From Flavobacterium sp. YJ01 (lineage in GTDB: Bacteria; Bacteroidota; Bacteroidia; Flavobacteriales; Flavobacteriaceae): a stretch of 64,000 nt of DNA. The notes under the pieces were generated by a model. That model worked only from the letters and a program-made list of their open reading frames with translations. It did no database searches and was not told the DNA's origin. This document shows, in pieces, positions 1-7,938 of the stretch. The DNA lies in NCBI RefSeq assembly GCF_029320955.1, contig NZ_CP119757.1, forward strand, positions 5,394,001 through 5,458,000, read 5' to 3'. The translations under genes were made by a program, and so were the position numbers. How positions within the stretch are numbered: position 1 is the stretch's first letter; each line of letters opens with the position of its first letter.

Positions 1-1
1 A

Positions 2-736
2 CACGTGCAGACTTTTTATGCAGGCATTAGCTATGTAAACTATGGCTCGTTTGAAGGTTATGATGAAAACGGGCAATCGACTTCTAGTTTTACAGGAAGT
101 GAAGGAGCGCTAACCGTAGGATATGCGTACAACGTTCCTTATACAGATCTTTATATTGGTGCCAATGCAAAGTTAATTACTTCGTCTTTAGAAAATTATA
201 ATTCTATAGGTGGCGCCGTTGATTTAGGCCTTTTGTATTTAATCGAAGAAAGTAAATTAAATTTAGGTTTTGTAGTTCGTAATATTGGTACACAGTTTAC
301 GACTTATTCAGGAATTAAAGAAAATTTACCATTTGAGATTGTTGCTGGAATTTCGCAAGAATTAGAGCATGTTCCAATTCGTTGGCATCTTTCTTTAGAA
401 AATCTTCAACAATGGAATATTTCTTTCTCGAATCCTGTTCGTGGAGAAACGAATATCGACGGATCAACAAATCCTGAAAAAGTTTCTTTTTTTAATAATG
501 CATTGCGACATGTGGCTTTTGGTGTTGAGATTTTTCCTCAAAGAGCCTTTAATTTCCGCGTTGGTTACAATTTTAGAAGAGGAGAAGAATTGAGAGTTGA
601 AGAACAACGTAACTTTTCTGGAGTTTCGCTTGGTTTTGGATTGAAAATAAATAAGCTGAAATTCAATTATTCCTACTCTAGATATACCTTGGCAGCAAAT
701 ACAAGTCTTTTTGGTTTGATTTTAAATTTTCAATAA
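2..736 (+). CDS. porQ: PorQ, type IX secretion system outer-membrane protein (5' end missing)
   Basis: The frame is open from the window edge, so the N-terminus lies upstream; the GTG at position 5 is only an internal valine codon. About 245 residues are visible. They show alternating Gly/aromatic beta-strand patterns and end in a phenylalanine-rich strand (NTSLFGLILNFQ), as outer-membrane barrels do. The stretches VGYAYNVPYTDLYIGANAKL and PQRAFNFRVGYNFRRGEEL resemble the PorV/PorQ branch of the FadL-like barrels. In that family PorQ belongs to the type IX secretion cell-surface complex. The cmk gene downstream is a neighbour I recall from other Flavobacteria, which supports PorQ over a generic barrel. 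An insertion of a transpeptidase gene between porQ and cmk is less usual. Confidence 0.75.
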   Translation, partial: HVQTFYAGISYVNYGSFEGYDENGQSTSSFTGSEGALTVGYAYNVPYTDLYIGANAKLITSSLENYNSIGGAVDLGLLYLIEESKLNLGFVVRNIGTQFTTYSGIKENLPFEIVAGISQELEHVPIRWHLSLENLQQWNISFSNPVRGETNIDGSTNPEKVSFFNNALRHVAFGVEIFPQRAFNFRVGYNFRRGEELRVEEQRNFSGVSLGFGLKINKLKFNYSYSRYTLAANTSLFGLILNFQ

Positions 737-768
737 TTAAACAAAAACTTTTCTGAGTAAAATTATAA

Positions 769-1380
769 ATGAAGAAAATACTTTTTATAGTTTTTTTGCT
801 TGCGGCGGTATTTACTGCTTATCTTTTTATATCTGACAAAAAAGATTTTTCGTCTGCTTCTGAACCAGAAACAGACAAAAGAATTGAATATCAAGTTTCT
901 GAAGTTAGAAAATTCTTGAAAAGCAATTCAAAGTACAATGATAGAGTTGTATTTTTTATCGATATGAAAATACCTTCTGGAAAGAATAGATTTTTTGTTT
1001 ATGATTTAAAAGAAAATAAAATTATAGACAAAGGGCTAGTTGCTCACGGTTCTGGTTCAGAAACAGGAATAAAAGGGAGGCTAAAATTTAGTAATGTTCC
1101 CAATTCATTAAGTACTTCACTTGGAAAATATTACATCGGAAACCACTATAACGGAAAATTTGGAAAAGCTTATAAATTGTATGGTTTAGATAAAAGTAAC
1201 AGCAATGCTTTTAAAAGAGATATAGTTTTTCATTACTATTATGATGTTCCATATAAAGAGAAAGATGGTTACATTTGCAATAGTTATGGTTGTCCTATGG
1301 TAAATAAAAAGTATTTCCAGAGAATGGCAAAAATAATTGATAGTTCTGAATCGGATATTTTAATGAATATCTATTATTGA
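769..1380 (+). CDS. murein L,D-transpeptidase catalytic-domain (YkuD_2-like) exported protein
   Basis: 203 aa. A hydrophobic N-terminal segment (residues 4-21) anchors or exports the protein, so it should act in the periplasm. The catalytic part carries the L,D-transpeptidase signature: His155 in IVFHYYY, then Ser172 and Cys175 in NSYGCPMV. The upstream GLVAHGSGSETG stretch matches the family that is otherwise annotated as murein L,D-transpeptidase catalytic domain. Known members of the wider fold cross-link or trim peptidoglycan through the cysteine; that activity is inferred here. It lies 32 bp after porQ and 42 bp before cmk on the same strand, so the three may be co-transcribed. Two extra cysteines (170 and 175) lie close together and could form a redox pair. 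Confidence 0.75.
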   Translation: MKKILFIVFLLAAVFTAYLFISDKKDFSSASEPETDKRIEYQVSEVRKFLKSNSKYNDRVVFFIDMKIPSGKNRFFVYDLKENKIIDKGLVAHGSGSETGIKGRLKFSNVPNSLSTSLGKYYIGNHYNGKFGKAYKLYGLDKSNSNAFKRDIVFHYYYDVPYKEKDGYICNSYGCPMVNKKYFQRMAKIIDSSESDILMNIYY

Positions 1381-1422
1381 GATTAAATCGGTTTTAAGAG
1401 AATAAAAATAAAAACAAAAAAA

Positions 1423-2115
1423 TTGAGAAAAATTACCATTGCCATCGACGGATTTTCATCTACAGGAAAAAGCACATTGGCTAAACAATTAGCAAAAGAA
1501 CTTGAGTATGTTTATGTAGATACAGGCGCTATGTATCGTGCAGTAGCGTATTTTGCTATGCAACATAATTTGATAAGTGCTGACTTTTTTAAGAAAGAAG
1601 CTTTGATTGAGGCGTTAGTTGATATTAAACTTGAGTTTAGATATAATGCTGCTTTAGGTTTTGCAGAAATGTATTTAAATGGTGAAAATGTAGAGAAGCA
1701 AATAAGAACTATCGAAGTTTCTAATTTTGTCAGCAAAGTCGCAGCAGTTTCTGAAGTTCGAACAAAATTAGTAGAACAACAGCAGGAAATGGGAACTAAT
1801 AAAGCAATTGTGATGGATGGAAGAGATATTGGAACTGTAGTTTTTCCAAATGCTGAACTTAAAATTTTTATGACAGCAAGTGCCGAAACTCGCGCTCAAA
1901 GACGTTTTGATGAGTTACAACAAAAGGGTGATAACGTGACCTATGAAGAAGTTTTGAAAAATGTAGTGGATCGTGACCATATGGATACACACCGTGAAGA
2001 TTCTCCTTTGGTTATTGCCGATGATGCAATTGAAATAGATAATTCTTACTTAAATAAAGAAGAGCAATTTGCCGCTGTTTTAGAATTAGTAAATGATATT
2101 GTTAAATTGGATTAA
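1423..2115 (+). CDS. cmk: (d)CMP kinase
   Basis: 230 aa. It phosphorylates CMP and dCMP to the diphosphates in the cytosol, feeding pyrimidine nucleotide pools. The P-loop is GFSSTGKST at residues 10-18, and the NMP-kinase core motif MDGRDIGTVVFPNAELKIFM lies mid-protein, followed by the lid region rich in Arg and Asp. Length and motifs are those of bacterial Cmk. The start is a TTG codon; no in-frame ATG precedes the P-loop strand, and the residues RKITIAIDG follow directly, so TTG is the only sensible start. The neighbourhood with porQ upstream is consistent with other Flavobacteria. Confidence 0.95.
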   Translation: MRKITIAIDGFSSTGKSTLAKQLAKELEYVYVDTGAMYRAVAYFAMQHNLISADFFKKEALIEALVDIKLEFRYNAALGFAEMYLNGENVEKQIRTIEVSNFVSKVAAVSEVRTKLVEQQQEMGTNKAIVMDGRDIGTVVFPNAELKIFMTASAETRAQRRFDELQQKGDNVTYEEVLKNVVDRDHMDTHREDSPLVIADDAIEIDNSYLNKEEQFAAVLELVNDIVKLD

Positions 2116-2184
2116 TTCTTTGTAGATATTATTTTTAATGCTAGTTTTACCGCTTCATTTTTACTAAAAAGACAATTTTATCTT

Positions 2185-3561
2185 ATGGGGATTAAAAACA
2201 GATTGATTTTAATGAGCTTTCTTCAATTTTTTGTTTGGGGAGCATGGCTTATAACAATTGGAAATTATTGGTTTGGGACGAAAAATTGGGAAGGAACTCA
2301 ATTTGGTCTTGTTTTTGGAACCATGGGAATCGCTTCTCTTTTTATGCCTACACTTACTGGTATTATTGCCGATAGATGGGTAAATGCTGAAAAGCTTTAC
2401 GGAATTCTTCATATTTTATATGCAGTAGTTTTATTTGGAATTGCGCAAGTTACAACGCCAGATACTTTTATTATTGTAATGCTTTTAGCGATGTGCTGTT
2501 ATATGCCAACAATTGCTTTAAGTAATTCTATATCTTATACTTCGCTTAAATTAAACAATAAAAATATTGTAAAAGATTTTCCGCCAATTCGTGTGTGGGG
2601 AACAATCGGTTTTATTGTGGCGATGTGGATTACCAATCTAAGCGGAAGTAAAGCAACTGAATATCAGTTTTATATTGCTGGAATCGGTGCTTTAATTCTT
2701 GGAATTTATGCATTTACATTGCCAAAATGTGAACCACAACGTTTAATTAAAGAAAACGCAACTTGGATTGAAACTTTTGGTTTAGAGTCGTTTAAATTAT
2801 TTGCTAATTATAAAATGGCATTGTTCTTTGTTTTTTCTATGTTTTTAGGAGGAGCACTTCAATTGACAAATGCTTATGGAGATGTATTTTTAGATGAATT
2901 TAAACATTTTCCAAAATATGCAGATTCGTTTGTAATAAAATATTCGACAATTATTATGTCGATTTCTCAGGTTTCGGAAACCTTATTTATTTTAGCAATT
3001 CCATTTTTCTTAAGACGTTTTGGAATCAAACAAGTTATGCTTATCAGTATGTTGGCTTGGGTTCTTCGTTTCGGATTATTTGCTTTTGGAGATCCAGTAA
3101 ATGGTTTATGGATGATTATCTTGTCTTGTATTGTTTACGGAATGGCATTTGATTTCTTTAATATTTCCGGTTCTTTATTCGTAGAAAGCAATACAGATTC
3201 TAAAATTCGTTCTTCTGCGCAAGGTTTATTTATGATGATGACCAATGGAGTAGGAGCGGTTTTAGGAAGTTTGACTTCTGGATGGGCAATCGATCGTTTC
3301 TTTACAAAATCTTTTGCAAATACAACTGAGTTAGCCGGATTTTTACAAACAGACACAACAAATTCTAAAATGTTAGAATTTGTAAAAAGTCAAGGAAATT
3401 CAGTTTCTACAGATGGAATTTTTACTAATCCGATATTAATGAAAGACTGGCATACGATCTGGCTGTCTTTTGCTGCTTATGCTTTGGTAATTGCTATTGC
3501 TTTTGCTGTCTTGTTTAAACATAAACATGATCCGAAGGAAATTGAGAGTTTGAGTCATTAA
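2185..3561 (+). CDS. nucleoside:H+ symporter family MFS permease
   Basis: 458 aa, about 12 hydrophobic segments. The N-terminus (LILMSFLQFFVWGAWLITIG) and the internal PPIRVWGTIGFIVAMW stretch are characteristic of the NupG/XapB nucleoside permease family of the major facilitator superfamily. Members import ribo- and deoxyribonucleosides with protons across the inner membrane. A nucleoside salvage transporter next to cmk fits, although the gap of 69 bp leaves open whether they share a transcript. It ends 60 bp before a strong hairpin terminator. Substrate specificity cannot be read from the sequence. Confidence 0.85.
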   Translation: MGIKNRLILMSFLQFFVWGAWLITIGNYWFGTKNWEGTQFGLVFGTMGIASLFMPTLTGIIADRWVNAEKLYGILHILYAVVLFGIAQVTTPDTFIIVMLLAMCCYMPTIALSNSISYTSLKLNNKNIVKDFPPIRVWGTIGFIVAMWITNLSGSKATEYQFYIAGIGALILGIYAFTLPKCEPQRLIKENATWIETFGLESFKLFANYKMALFFVFSMFLGGALQLTNAYGDVFLDEFKHFPKYADSFVIKYSTIIMSISQVSETLFILAIPFFLRRFGIKQVMLISMLAWVLRFGLFAFGDPVNGLWMIILSCIVYGMAFDFFNISGSLFVESNTDSKIRSSAQGLFMMMTNGVGAVLGSLTSGWAIDRFFTKSFANTTELAGFLQTDTTNSKMLEFVKSQGNSVSTDGIFTNPILMKDWHTIWLSFAAYALVIAIAFAVLFKHKHDPKEIESLSH

Positions 3562-3620
3562 AATAATATTTGATCTTTTTCGACGTTAGGAGGTTGAACA
3601 AGTAAAATAAACTAAAATTT

Positions 3621-3664
3621 AAAATACCACAAAGTTTCTATTTATGGAAACTTTGTGGTATTTT
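3621..3664 (+). terminator. perfect 18-bp hairpin with T-run, probably bidirectional
   Basis: Arms 3621-3638 and 3647-3664 are perfectly complementary (core ACCACAAAGTTTC), with an 8-nt loop. The 3' arm ends in a T-run. It lies between the permease and the toxin gene, so it should stop permease transcription. The right arm also carries the toxin promoter -7 motif, so the palindrome may double as an operator (inference). Confidence 0.75.
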
Positions 3665-3666
3665 TG
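3659..3666 (+). promoter_or_regulatory. -7 element of the higBA promoter
   Basis: TATTTTTG matches the Bacteroidota TAnnTTTG consensus and lies 15 bp before the toxin ATG, so the leader would be very short. It overlaps the T-run of the upstream terminator hairpin. No convincing TTTG -33 element is visible at the right distance. Confidence 0.45.
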
Positions 3667-3681
3667 TTATGTATAAATTGA

Positions 3682-4020
3682 ATGAAATATTTTGAAACTA
3701 AATTTTTAGAAGAGGCAAGAGAATTTATATTAAAATTGGATATAAAGATTAGCGAGAAAATTTTATATAATATTGATTTAGCTGAAAAGAAGCAAGATCC
3801 TAGGTTGTTTAAGAAGCTTAATGATAACATTTGGGAATTTAGAATTAGGTATGCGAGAATTCAAATTCGACTTTTAGCATTTTGGGATAAAACCAATAAC
3901 AAGAAAACTTTGGTTATTGCAACTCATGGTTTTATAAAAAAGGTTGATAAAGTGGCTGGAAGTGAAATTGAAAAAGCTAATAGAATTAGAATGAAATATT
4001 TTGAAAATAAAATAGATTAG
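3682..4020 (+). CDS. higB: RelE/HigB-type (Gp49-like) toxin
   Basis: 112 aa, basic. The segment DPRLFKKLNDNIWEFRIRYA followed by IRLLAFWDK and LVIATHGFIKKVDK is the core of the phage-derived Gp49-like/HigB family, whose members cut mRNA at the ribosome. It is followed after 2 bp by an XRE-type antitoxin gene: toxin first, antitoxin second, the usual HigBA order. The first 16 bases of the gene recur near its 3' end in the same frame (3991-4006), so the protein begins MKYFETK and ends MKYFENKID. Symbol given by family; the biochemical target is inferred. Confidence 0.85.
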   Translation: MKYFETKFLEEAREFILKLDIKISEKILYNIDLAEKKQDPRLFKKLNDNIWEFRIRYARIQIRLLAFWDKTNNKKTLVIATHGFIKKVDKVAGSEIEKANRIRMKYFENKID

Positions 4021-4022
4021 TT

Positions 4023-4349
4023 ATGGCAAAGAAAGAAATAAAGATGTATTCGCTTTCTGAAATGAAAGATGAAGTTATTGGGAAAATTGGAACTCCTGAA
4101 AGAGATAAATATGAATATGAACTTAATATGGAGTTATTAGGAAGAATGATTAAAACTGCTAGAAAAGAAAGAAATCTTACACAGGAACAATTAGGAAATC
4201 TGATTGGAGTAAAAAAAGCCCAAATTTCAAAATTAGAAAGCAGTACAAATAGTGCAACAATTGATACTATAATAAAGGCGTTTAAAGCGTTAAAAGCAGA
4301 AATTAGTTTTAACGTAAAGATTGAAAACCAGAATTTGCAGGTTTCGTAA
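4023..4349 (+). CDS. higA: XRE-family HigA-type antitoxin
   Basis: 108 aa. A helix-turn-helix domain occupies about residues 37-90: MIKTARKERNLTQEQLGNLI, then GVKKAQISKLESS as the recognition region. The N-terminal 35 residues are probably the toxin-contacting extension. Known HigA proteins bind HigB and repress their own operon. The start codon lies 2 bp after the toxin stop, so the genes are translationally linked. The perfect palindrome at 3621-3664 in front of the operon is the obvious candidate operator (inference). Confidence 0.85.
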   Translation: MAKKEIKMYSLSEMKDEVIGKIGTPERDKYEYELNMELLGRMIKTARKERNLTQEQLGNLIGVKKAQISKLESSTNSATIDTIIKAFKALKAEISFNVKIENQNLQVS

Positions 4350-4430
4350 AACTTTGGCGAAGATAGCTATACATTGTAAACCCTACAGTTTTTCATTTGT
4401 TAAGATCTTATGGAAATAAAAAGTTCTAAT

Positions 4431-4510
4431 CTAGCCCCGATAGAAGTGGAAATCCTTTTATGTCTCATTTCTTTAACGAGACATAAAAGATTGCAGCGGA
4501 TAGCGGGACT
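4431..4510 (+). repeat. structured intergenic element, copy 1
   Basis: A perfect 12-bp hairpin (CTTTTATGTCTC / GAGACATAAAAG) is extended outward by an imperfect helix: left side GCCCCGATAGAAGTGGAAATC, right side GATTGCAGCGGATAGCGGG. The outer helix has an internal loop with opposed GAAG and GCGGA purines. A second copy with the same conserved words and a different apical hairpin lies on the minus strand at 23564-23650. That pattern (conserved loops, changing stem) points to a folded nucleic acid. Function unknown. Confidence 0.6.
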
Positions 4511-4576
4511 AAACGTCTTGAAAAACCTAAAATCTTCTGCTTCTTAATAATCAACTGATAATCAATTTGGAAATAT

Positions 4577-4607
4577 TTTGTAAATCCAAATATTTGTAGT
4601 AATTTTG
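4577..4607 (+). promoter_or_regulatory. rpsA promoter
   Basis: TTTG at 4577-4580 and TAATTTTG at 4600-4607, 19 bp apart, match the Bacteroidota consensus TTTG-N17-23-TAnnTTTG. The implied transcript starts near 4613 and has a leader of about 110 nt. Confidence 0.65.
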
Positions 4608-4726
4608 CAGACCTTTTGGCAGAGAAGAGTTTCCTTTAGGTATCAACCATTTATGTAAAACAACTTCTGTATTTTCTATCGCATTGAGAAACTCGAGAAA
4701 AACAGAATACAAATTTTTTTATCAGC

Positions 4727-6502
4727 ATGTCTGAACAATTAAAATCACAAGAAGAGTTTTTAGCAAATTTTAACTGGCATAACTTCCAAGAAGGAATCGA
4801 TGCAGTAGATGAAAAAAACTTACAAGAGTTTGAAGAACTAGTATCTAAAACTTTCATCGCTACAGATCAAGAAGAAGTAGTTGAAGGAGTTGTTGTTAGA
4901 ATTACAGATAGAGACGTTATCGTTGATATCAATGCTAAATCTGAAGGTGTTATTTCTTTAAATGAATTCCGTTACAACCCAAACTTAAAAGTAGGTGACA
5001 AAGTAGAAGTATTAATCGACATCCGTGAGGACAAAACAGGTCAATTAGTATTATCTCACAGAAAAGCACGTACTATCAAATCTTGGGATAGAGTTATTGC
5101 AGCTAATGAAACTGGAGAAATCGTTAACGGTTTTGTTAAATGTAGAACTAAAGGAGGTATGATCGTTGATGTATTCGGTATCGAAGCGTTCTTACCAGGA
5201 TCTCAAATTGACGTTAAGCCAATTAGAGACTACGATGTATATGTAAACAAAATGATGGAATTCAAAGTGGTAAAAATCAACCACGAATTCAAAAACGTTG
5301 TTGTATCTCATAAAGCGCTTATCGAGGCTGATATTGAAGTACAGAAAAAAGAAATCATCGGTCAATTACAAAAAGGACAAGTATTAGAAGGTGTTGTTAA
5401 AAACATTACTTCTTATGGTGTGTTCATTGACTTAGGTGGTGTTGACGGATTAATTCACATTACTGACCTTTCTTGGAGTAGAATCAACCACCCAAGTGAA
5501 GTTCTTGAATTAGACCAAAAATTAAACGTTGTAATCCTTGATTTCGATGATGAGAAAACAAGAATTCAATTAGGATTGAAACAATTAAACGCTCACCCAT
5601 GGGATGCTTTAGATGCTAACTTAACTGTTGGTGACAAAGTTAAAGGTAAAGTAGTTGTAATCGCTGATTACGGTGCATTTATCGAAGTTGCAGAAGGTGT
5701 TGAAGGTTTAATCCACGTTTCTGAAATGTCATGGTCAACTCACTTACGTTCTGCTCAGGACTTCGTGAAAGTTGGAGATGTTGTTGAAGCAGTTATCTTA
5801 ACTCTTGACAGAGATGATCGTAAGATGTCATTAGGTATCAAACAATTAACTCAAGATCCATGGACTGACATTACTTCTAAATACCCAGTAGGTTCTAAAC
5901 ATACAGGTATCGTTAGAAACTTTACAAACTTTGGTATTTTCGTAGAATTAGAAGAAGGAATTGATGGATTAATCTACATTTCTGACTTATCTTGGACTAA
6001 GAAAATTAAACACCCATCTGAGTTTGTAAACGTTGGTGAAAAACTTGATGTTGTTGTATTAGAATTAGATGTTGAAGGACGTAAATTATCTTTAGGTCAC
6101 AAACAAACTACTGCTAATCCTTGGGATCAGTACGAAGATTCTTTCGCTGTAGGAACTATCCACAACGGTGAGATTTCTGAAATCGTTGACAAAGGAGCTA
6201 CTGTAGAATTCGGAGATGATATCGTTGCTTTCATTCCTACTCGTCACCTTGAAAAAGAAGACGGAAAGAAATTGAAAAAAGGTGATACAGCTGATTTCAA
6301 AGTAATTGAATTCAACAAAGAATTCAAAAGAGTAGTTGCTTCTCACACTGCTATCTTCCGTGAAGAAGAAGAGAAAAACGTGAAAGCTGCCGCTGAAACT
6401 ACTGCATCTGCATCTACAAACGCACCAGCTGCGACTTTAGGTGATAACAATGATGTATTAGCTGCTTTAAAAGCTAAAATGGAAAAAACTGAGAAAAAAT
6501 AA
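4727..6502 (+). CDS. rpsA: 30S ribosomal protein S1
   Basis: 591 aa. Six S1 RNA-binding repeats can be read in order: about residues 45-115 (VVEGVVVRITDRDVIVDI), 130-200, 215-285 (GQVLEGVVKNITSYGVFIDL), 300-370 (GKVVVIADYGAFIEVAEGVE), 387-458 (HTGIVRNFTNFGIFVELEEG) and 475-545. The tail is Ala/Lys-rich. S1 brings mRNA to the 30S subunit, which matters in Bacteroidota where Shine-Dalgarno sites are rare. Codon choice (ATC, AAC, CAC, TTC) is visibly more biased than in the neighbours, as expected for a highly expressed gene. It has its own promoter and terminator, so it is probably monocistronic. Confidence 0.97.
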   Translation: MSEQLKSQEEFLANFNWHNFQEGIDAVDEKNLQEFEELVSKTFIATDQEEVVEGVVVRITDRDVIVDINAKSEGVISLNEFRYNPNLKVGDKVEVLIDIREDKTGQLVLSHRKARTIKSWDRVIAANETGEIVNGFVKCRTKGGMIVDVFGIEAFLPGSQIDVKPIRDYDVYVNKMMEFKVVKINHEFKNVVVSHKALIEADIEVQKKEIIGQLQKGQVLEGVVKNITSYGVFIDLGGVDGLIHITDLSWSRINHPSEVLELDQKLNVVILDFDDEKTRIQLGLKQLNAHPWDALDANLTVGDKVKGKVVVIADYGAFIEVAEGVEGLIHVSEMSWSTHLRSAQDFVKVGDVVEAVILTLDRDDRKMSLGIKQLTQDPWTDITSKYPVGSKHTGIVRNFTNFGIFVELEEGIDGLIYISDLSWTKKIKHPSEFVNVGEKLDVVVLELDVEGRKLSLGHKQTTANPWDQYEDSFAVGTIHNGEISEIVDKGATVEFGDDIVAFIPTRHLEKEDGKKLKKGDTADFKVIEFNKEFKRVVASHTAIFREEEEKNVKAAAETTASASTNAPAATLGDNNDVLAALKAKMEKTEKK

Positions 6503-6523
6503 TTCTTAGCTTTTTATAAATAG

Positions 6524-6553
6524 AAAGTCCCACAGAAATGTGGGACTTTTTTG
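6524..6553 (+). terminator. rpsA terminator, bidirectional
   Basis: Stem AAAGTCCCACA / TGTGGGACTTT with a 4-nt loop (GAAA), followed by TTTTG and preceded on the other side by an A-rich run. It can also serve the minus-strand exbD genes. Confidence 0.85.
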
Positions 6554-6564
6554 TTTCTATTTGT

Positions 6565-6626
6565 TTTTGTTTCAGGTTTAAAGTTTCAAGTTGCTTATTT
6601 TTGTCAGTTCGAGCAGAATCAGACCT
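6565..6626 (-). repeat. short-word repeat (CTTGAAAC/CCTGAAAC) beside a degenerate REP-like stretch
   Basis: On the minus strand the words CTTGAAAC and CCTGAAAC follow a degenerate GTCAG-CGAGC segment. The same two components stand together at 19401-19498. No coding sense. Confidence 0.4.
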
Positions 6627-6645
6627 TTTTGGAAATGATTTCTAT

Positions 6646-7176
6646 TTATTTAGAAGCTAATAATTTAGTTTCTTCTGGAGTAAAATCGTCAACAACAGAA
6701 TAAGAGTTAATTCCAGCAATCTTCATTTCGTCTAAAATTTCAACTAAATTCCCGTAGTTAGATTTTTTACTTGGTTTGATAACAACTATAAGTCCATTTT
6801 TTGGTTTGCCTAACTGAGCAGAATATTGTAATACTTTTTTATTTCTTTCGAATATTTTTTTTCTAATTCCGTTTTGACCATATCCTACTTCTTTTGGTGA
6901 ATCAATGGGAACAAATAATAATCCTGTATAAGTAATGATTCTGTTATTGCCATCTAAAATTATTGTCATGTTTCGATTCTCATCTGTCAAGTAGCATCCT
7001 CGATATAGATCTTCATCAATACAATCTGGTCTTCCAAACTCCATGACCTTTGATTTTGATAATTCTCCAACAACCATAAAAAATATTATCAATAAAAAAG
7101 AAACACTAACCATTGCTGTTAAATCAACTCGTGAACTGAGTTTTTTACTTCTGACTTTTTGAGGTAGATTTTTCAT
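6646..7176 (-). CDS. ExbD/TolR-family protein (copy 1)
   Basis: 176 aa. A short basic cytoplasmic tail (residues 1-15) is followed by one membrane helix (about 17-40) with the conserved helix Asp in SRVDLTAMVS, then a periplasmic domain ending in YGNLVEILDEMKIAGINSYS. This is the layout of ExbD/TolR, the proton-coupled stator partner that energises TonB or Tol. It is the second gene of a tandem pair (19 bp after the paralogue at 7196-7726), with near-identical N-termini. No exbB or tonB gene lies nearby, so the partner must be elsewhere. Copy-specific residues include a cysteine pair around residues 53-62. Confidence 0.75.
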   Translation of the reverse strand: MKNLPQKVRSKKLSSRVDLTAMVSVSFLLIIFFMVVGELSKSKVMEFGRPDCIDEDLYRGCYLTDENRNMTIILDGNNRIITYTGLLFVPIDSPKEVGYGQNGIRKKIFERNKKVLQYSAQLGKPKNGLIVVIKPSKKSNYGNLVEILDEMKIAGINSYSVVDDFTPEETKLLASK

Positions 7177-7195
7177 ACATTCAAATTTTATAGTT

Positions 7196-7726
7196 TTAAT
7201 TTAAAGCTAACAGTTTTTCTTCTTCGGGAATGAAATAATCATCAATGTTATATGTTTGAATATTTGCTAATCTCAATTCTTCTAAAATAGCTACTAAATT
7301 TCCATAATTGCTTTTACGGGATGGTTTTATAAATACAATTACTCCTCGATTTGGCTTTCCGATAGCGGCCGAATATTCAAGGATTTTTTTGTTGATAGCA
7401 GATAACTCCTTTCGAAACCCATTTTTACTATAATTCGTTTTTGTTATTTTTTCTGCAGAAAAATTTAAAATACCACTATATGTTATGATTTTGTCGTTTT
7501 CTCCCAATAATACAGTGTAAAAACGATCAGTTTTATAACAACCTGTTATAGGTTCGCCACATCCTCTGTTTAAATCTGGCAAATTCAAATCCATAATTTT
7601 TGGCTTGGATAATTCACCAACAACCATAAAAAATATAATCAGCAAAAAAGAAATACTGACCATTACGGTTAAATCAACTCTTGATTTTAATTTTTTACTT
7701 CTGACTTTTTGAGGTAGATTTTTCAT
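7196..7726 (-). CDS. ExbD/TolR-family protein (copy 2)
   Basis: 176 aa, the upstream member of the tandem pair. The first 42 residues are almost identical to copy 1 (MKNLPQKVRSKKL, then the helix with Asp18), while the periplasmic middle (residues 50-120) has diverged; the C-terminal KPSRKSNYGNLVAILEEL is again shared. This suggests gene duplication with relaxed or specialised periplasmic parts. Expected role: force-transducing subunit in the inner membrane with an ExbB-type partner encoded elsewhere. A heterodimer of the two copies is possible but unproven. Confidence 0.75.
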   Translation of the reverse strand: MKNLPQKVRSKKLKSRVDLTVMVSISFLLIIFFMVVGELSKPKIMDLNLPDLNRGCGEPITGCYKTDRFYTVLLGENDKIITYSGILNFSAEKITKTNYSKNGFRKELSAINKKILEYSAAIGKPNRGVIVFIKPSRKSNYGNLVAILEELRLANIQTYNIDDYFIPEEEKLLALN

Positions 7727-7938
7727 AGTAAATAGGTTTTGGAATTTAAATTTAATAATAAAAAGAAAGCGAAAATCATCACACTATTAAAAATAATCAA
7801 AAATATTTTTTGTCATTAAAGTCTTGTTCTTCAATACAAATTGAGAATTTTTGAATATTCTTTATAATTATTTTCATTTTTATTAAAACCAAAACAAATA
7901 TATCAGCGTAAATGACTTTATAACTTAAAATATTAATT

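Larger units (their letters stand above)
4350..4726. other. intergenic region between higA and rpsA
   Basis: 377 bp without a credible reading frame. It contains a structured repeat element (4431-4510), the rpsA promoter (about 4577-4607) and a leader of roughly 110 nt before the rpsA start codon. Nothing is recognised in 4350-4430. Confidence 0.7.
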
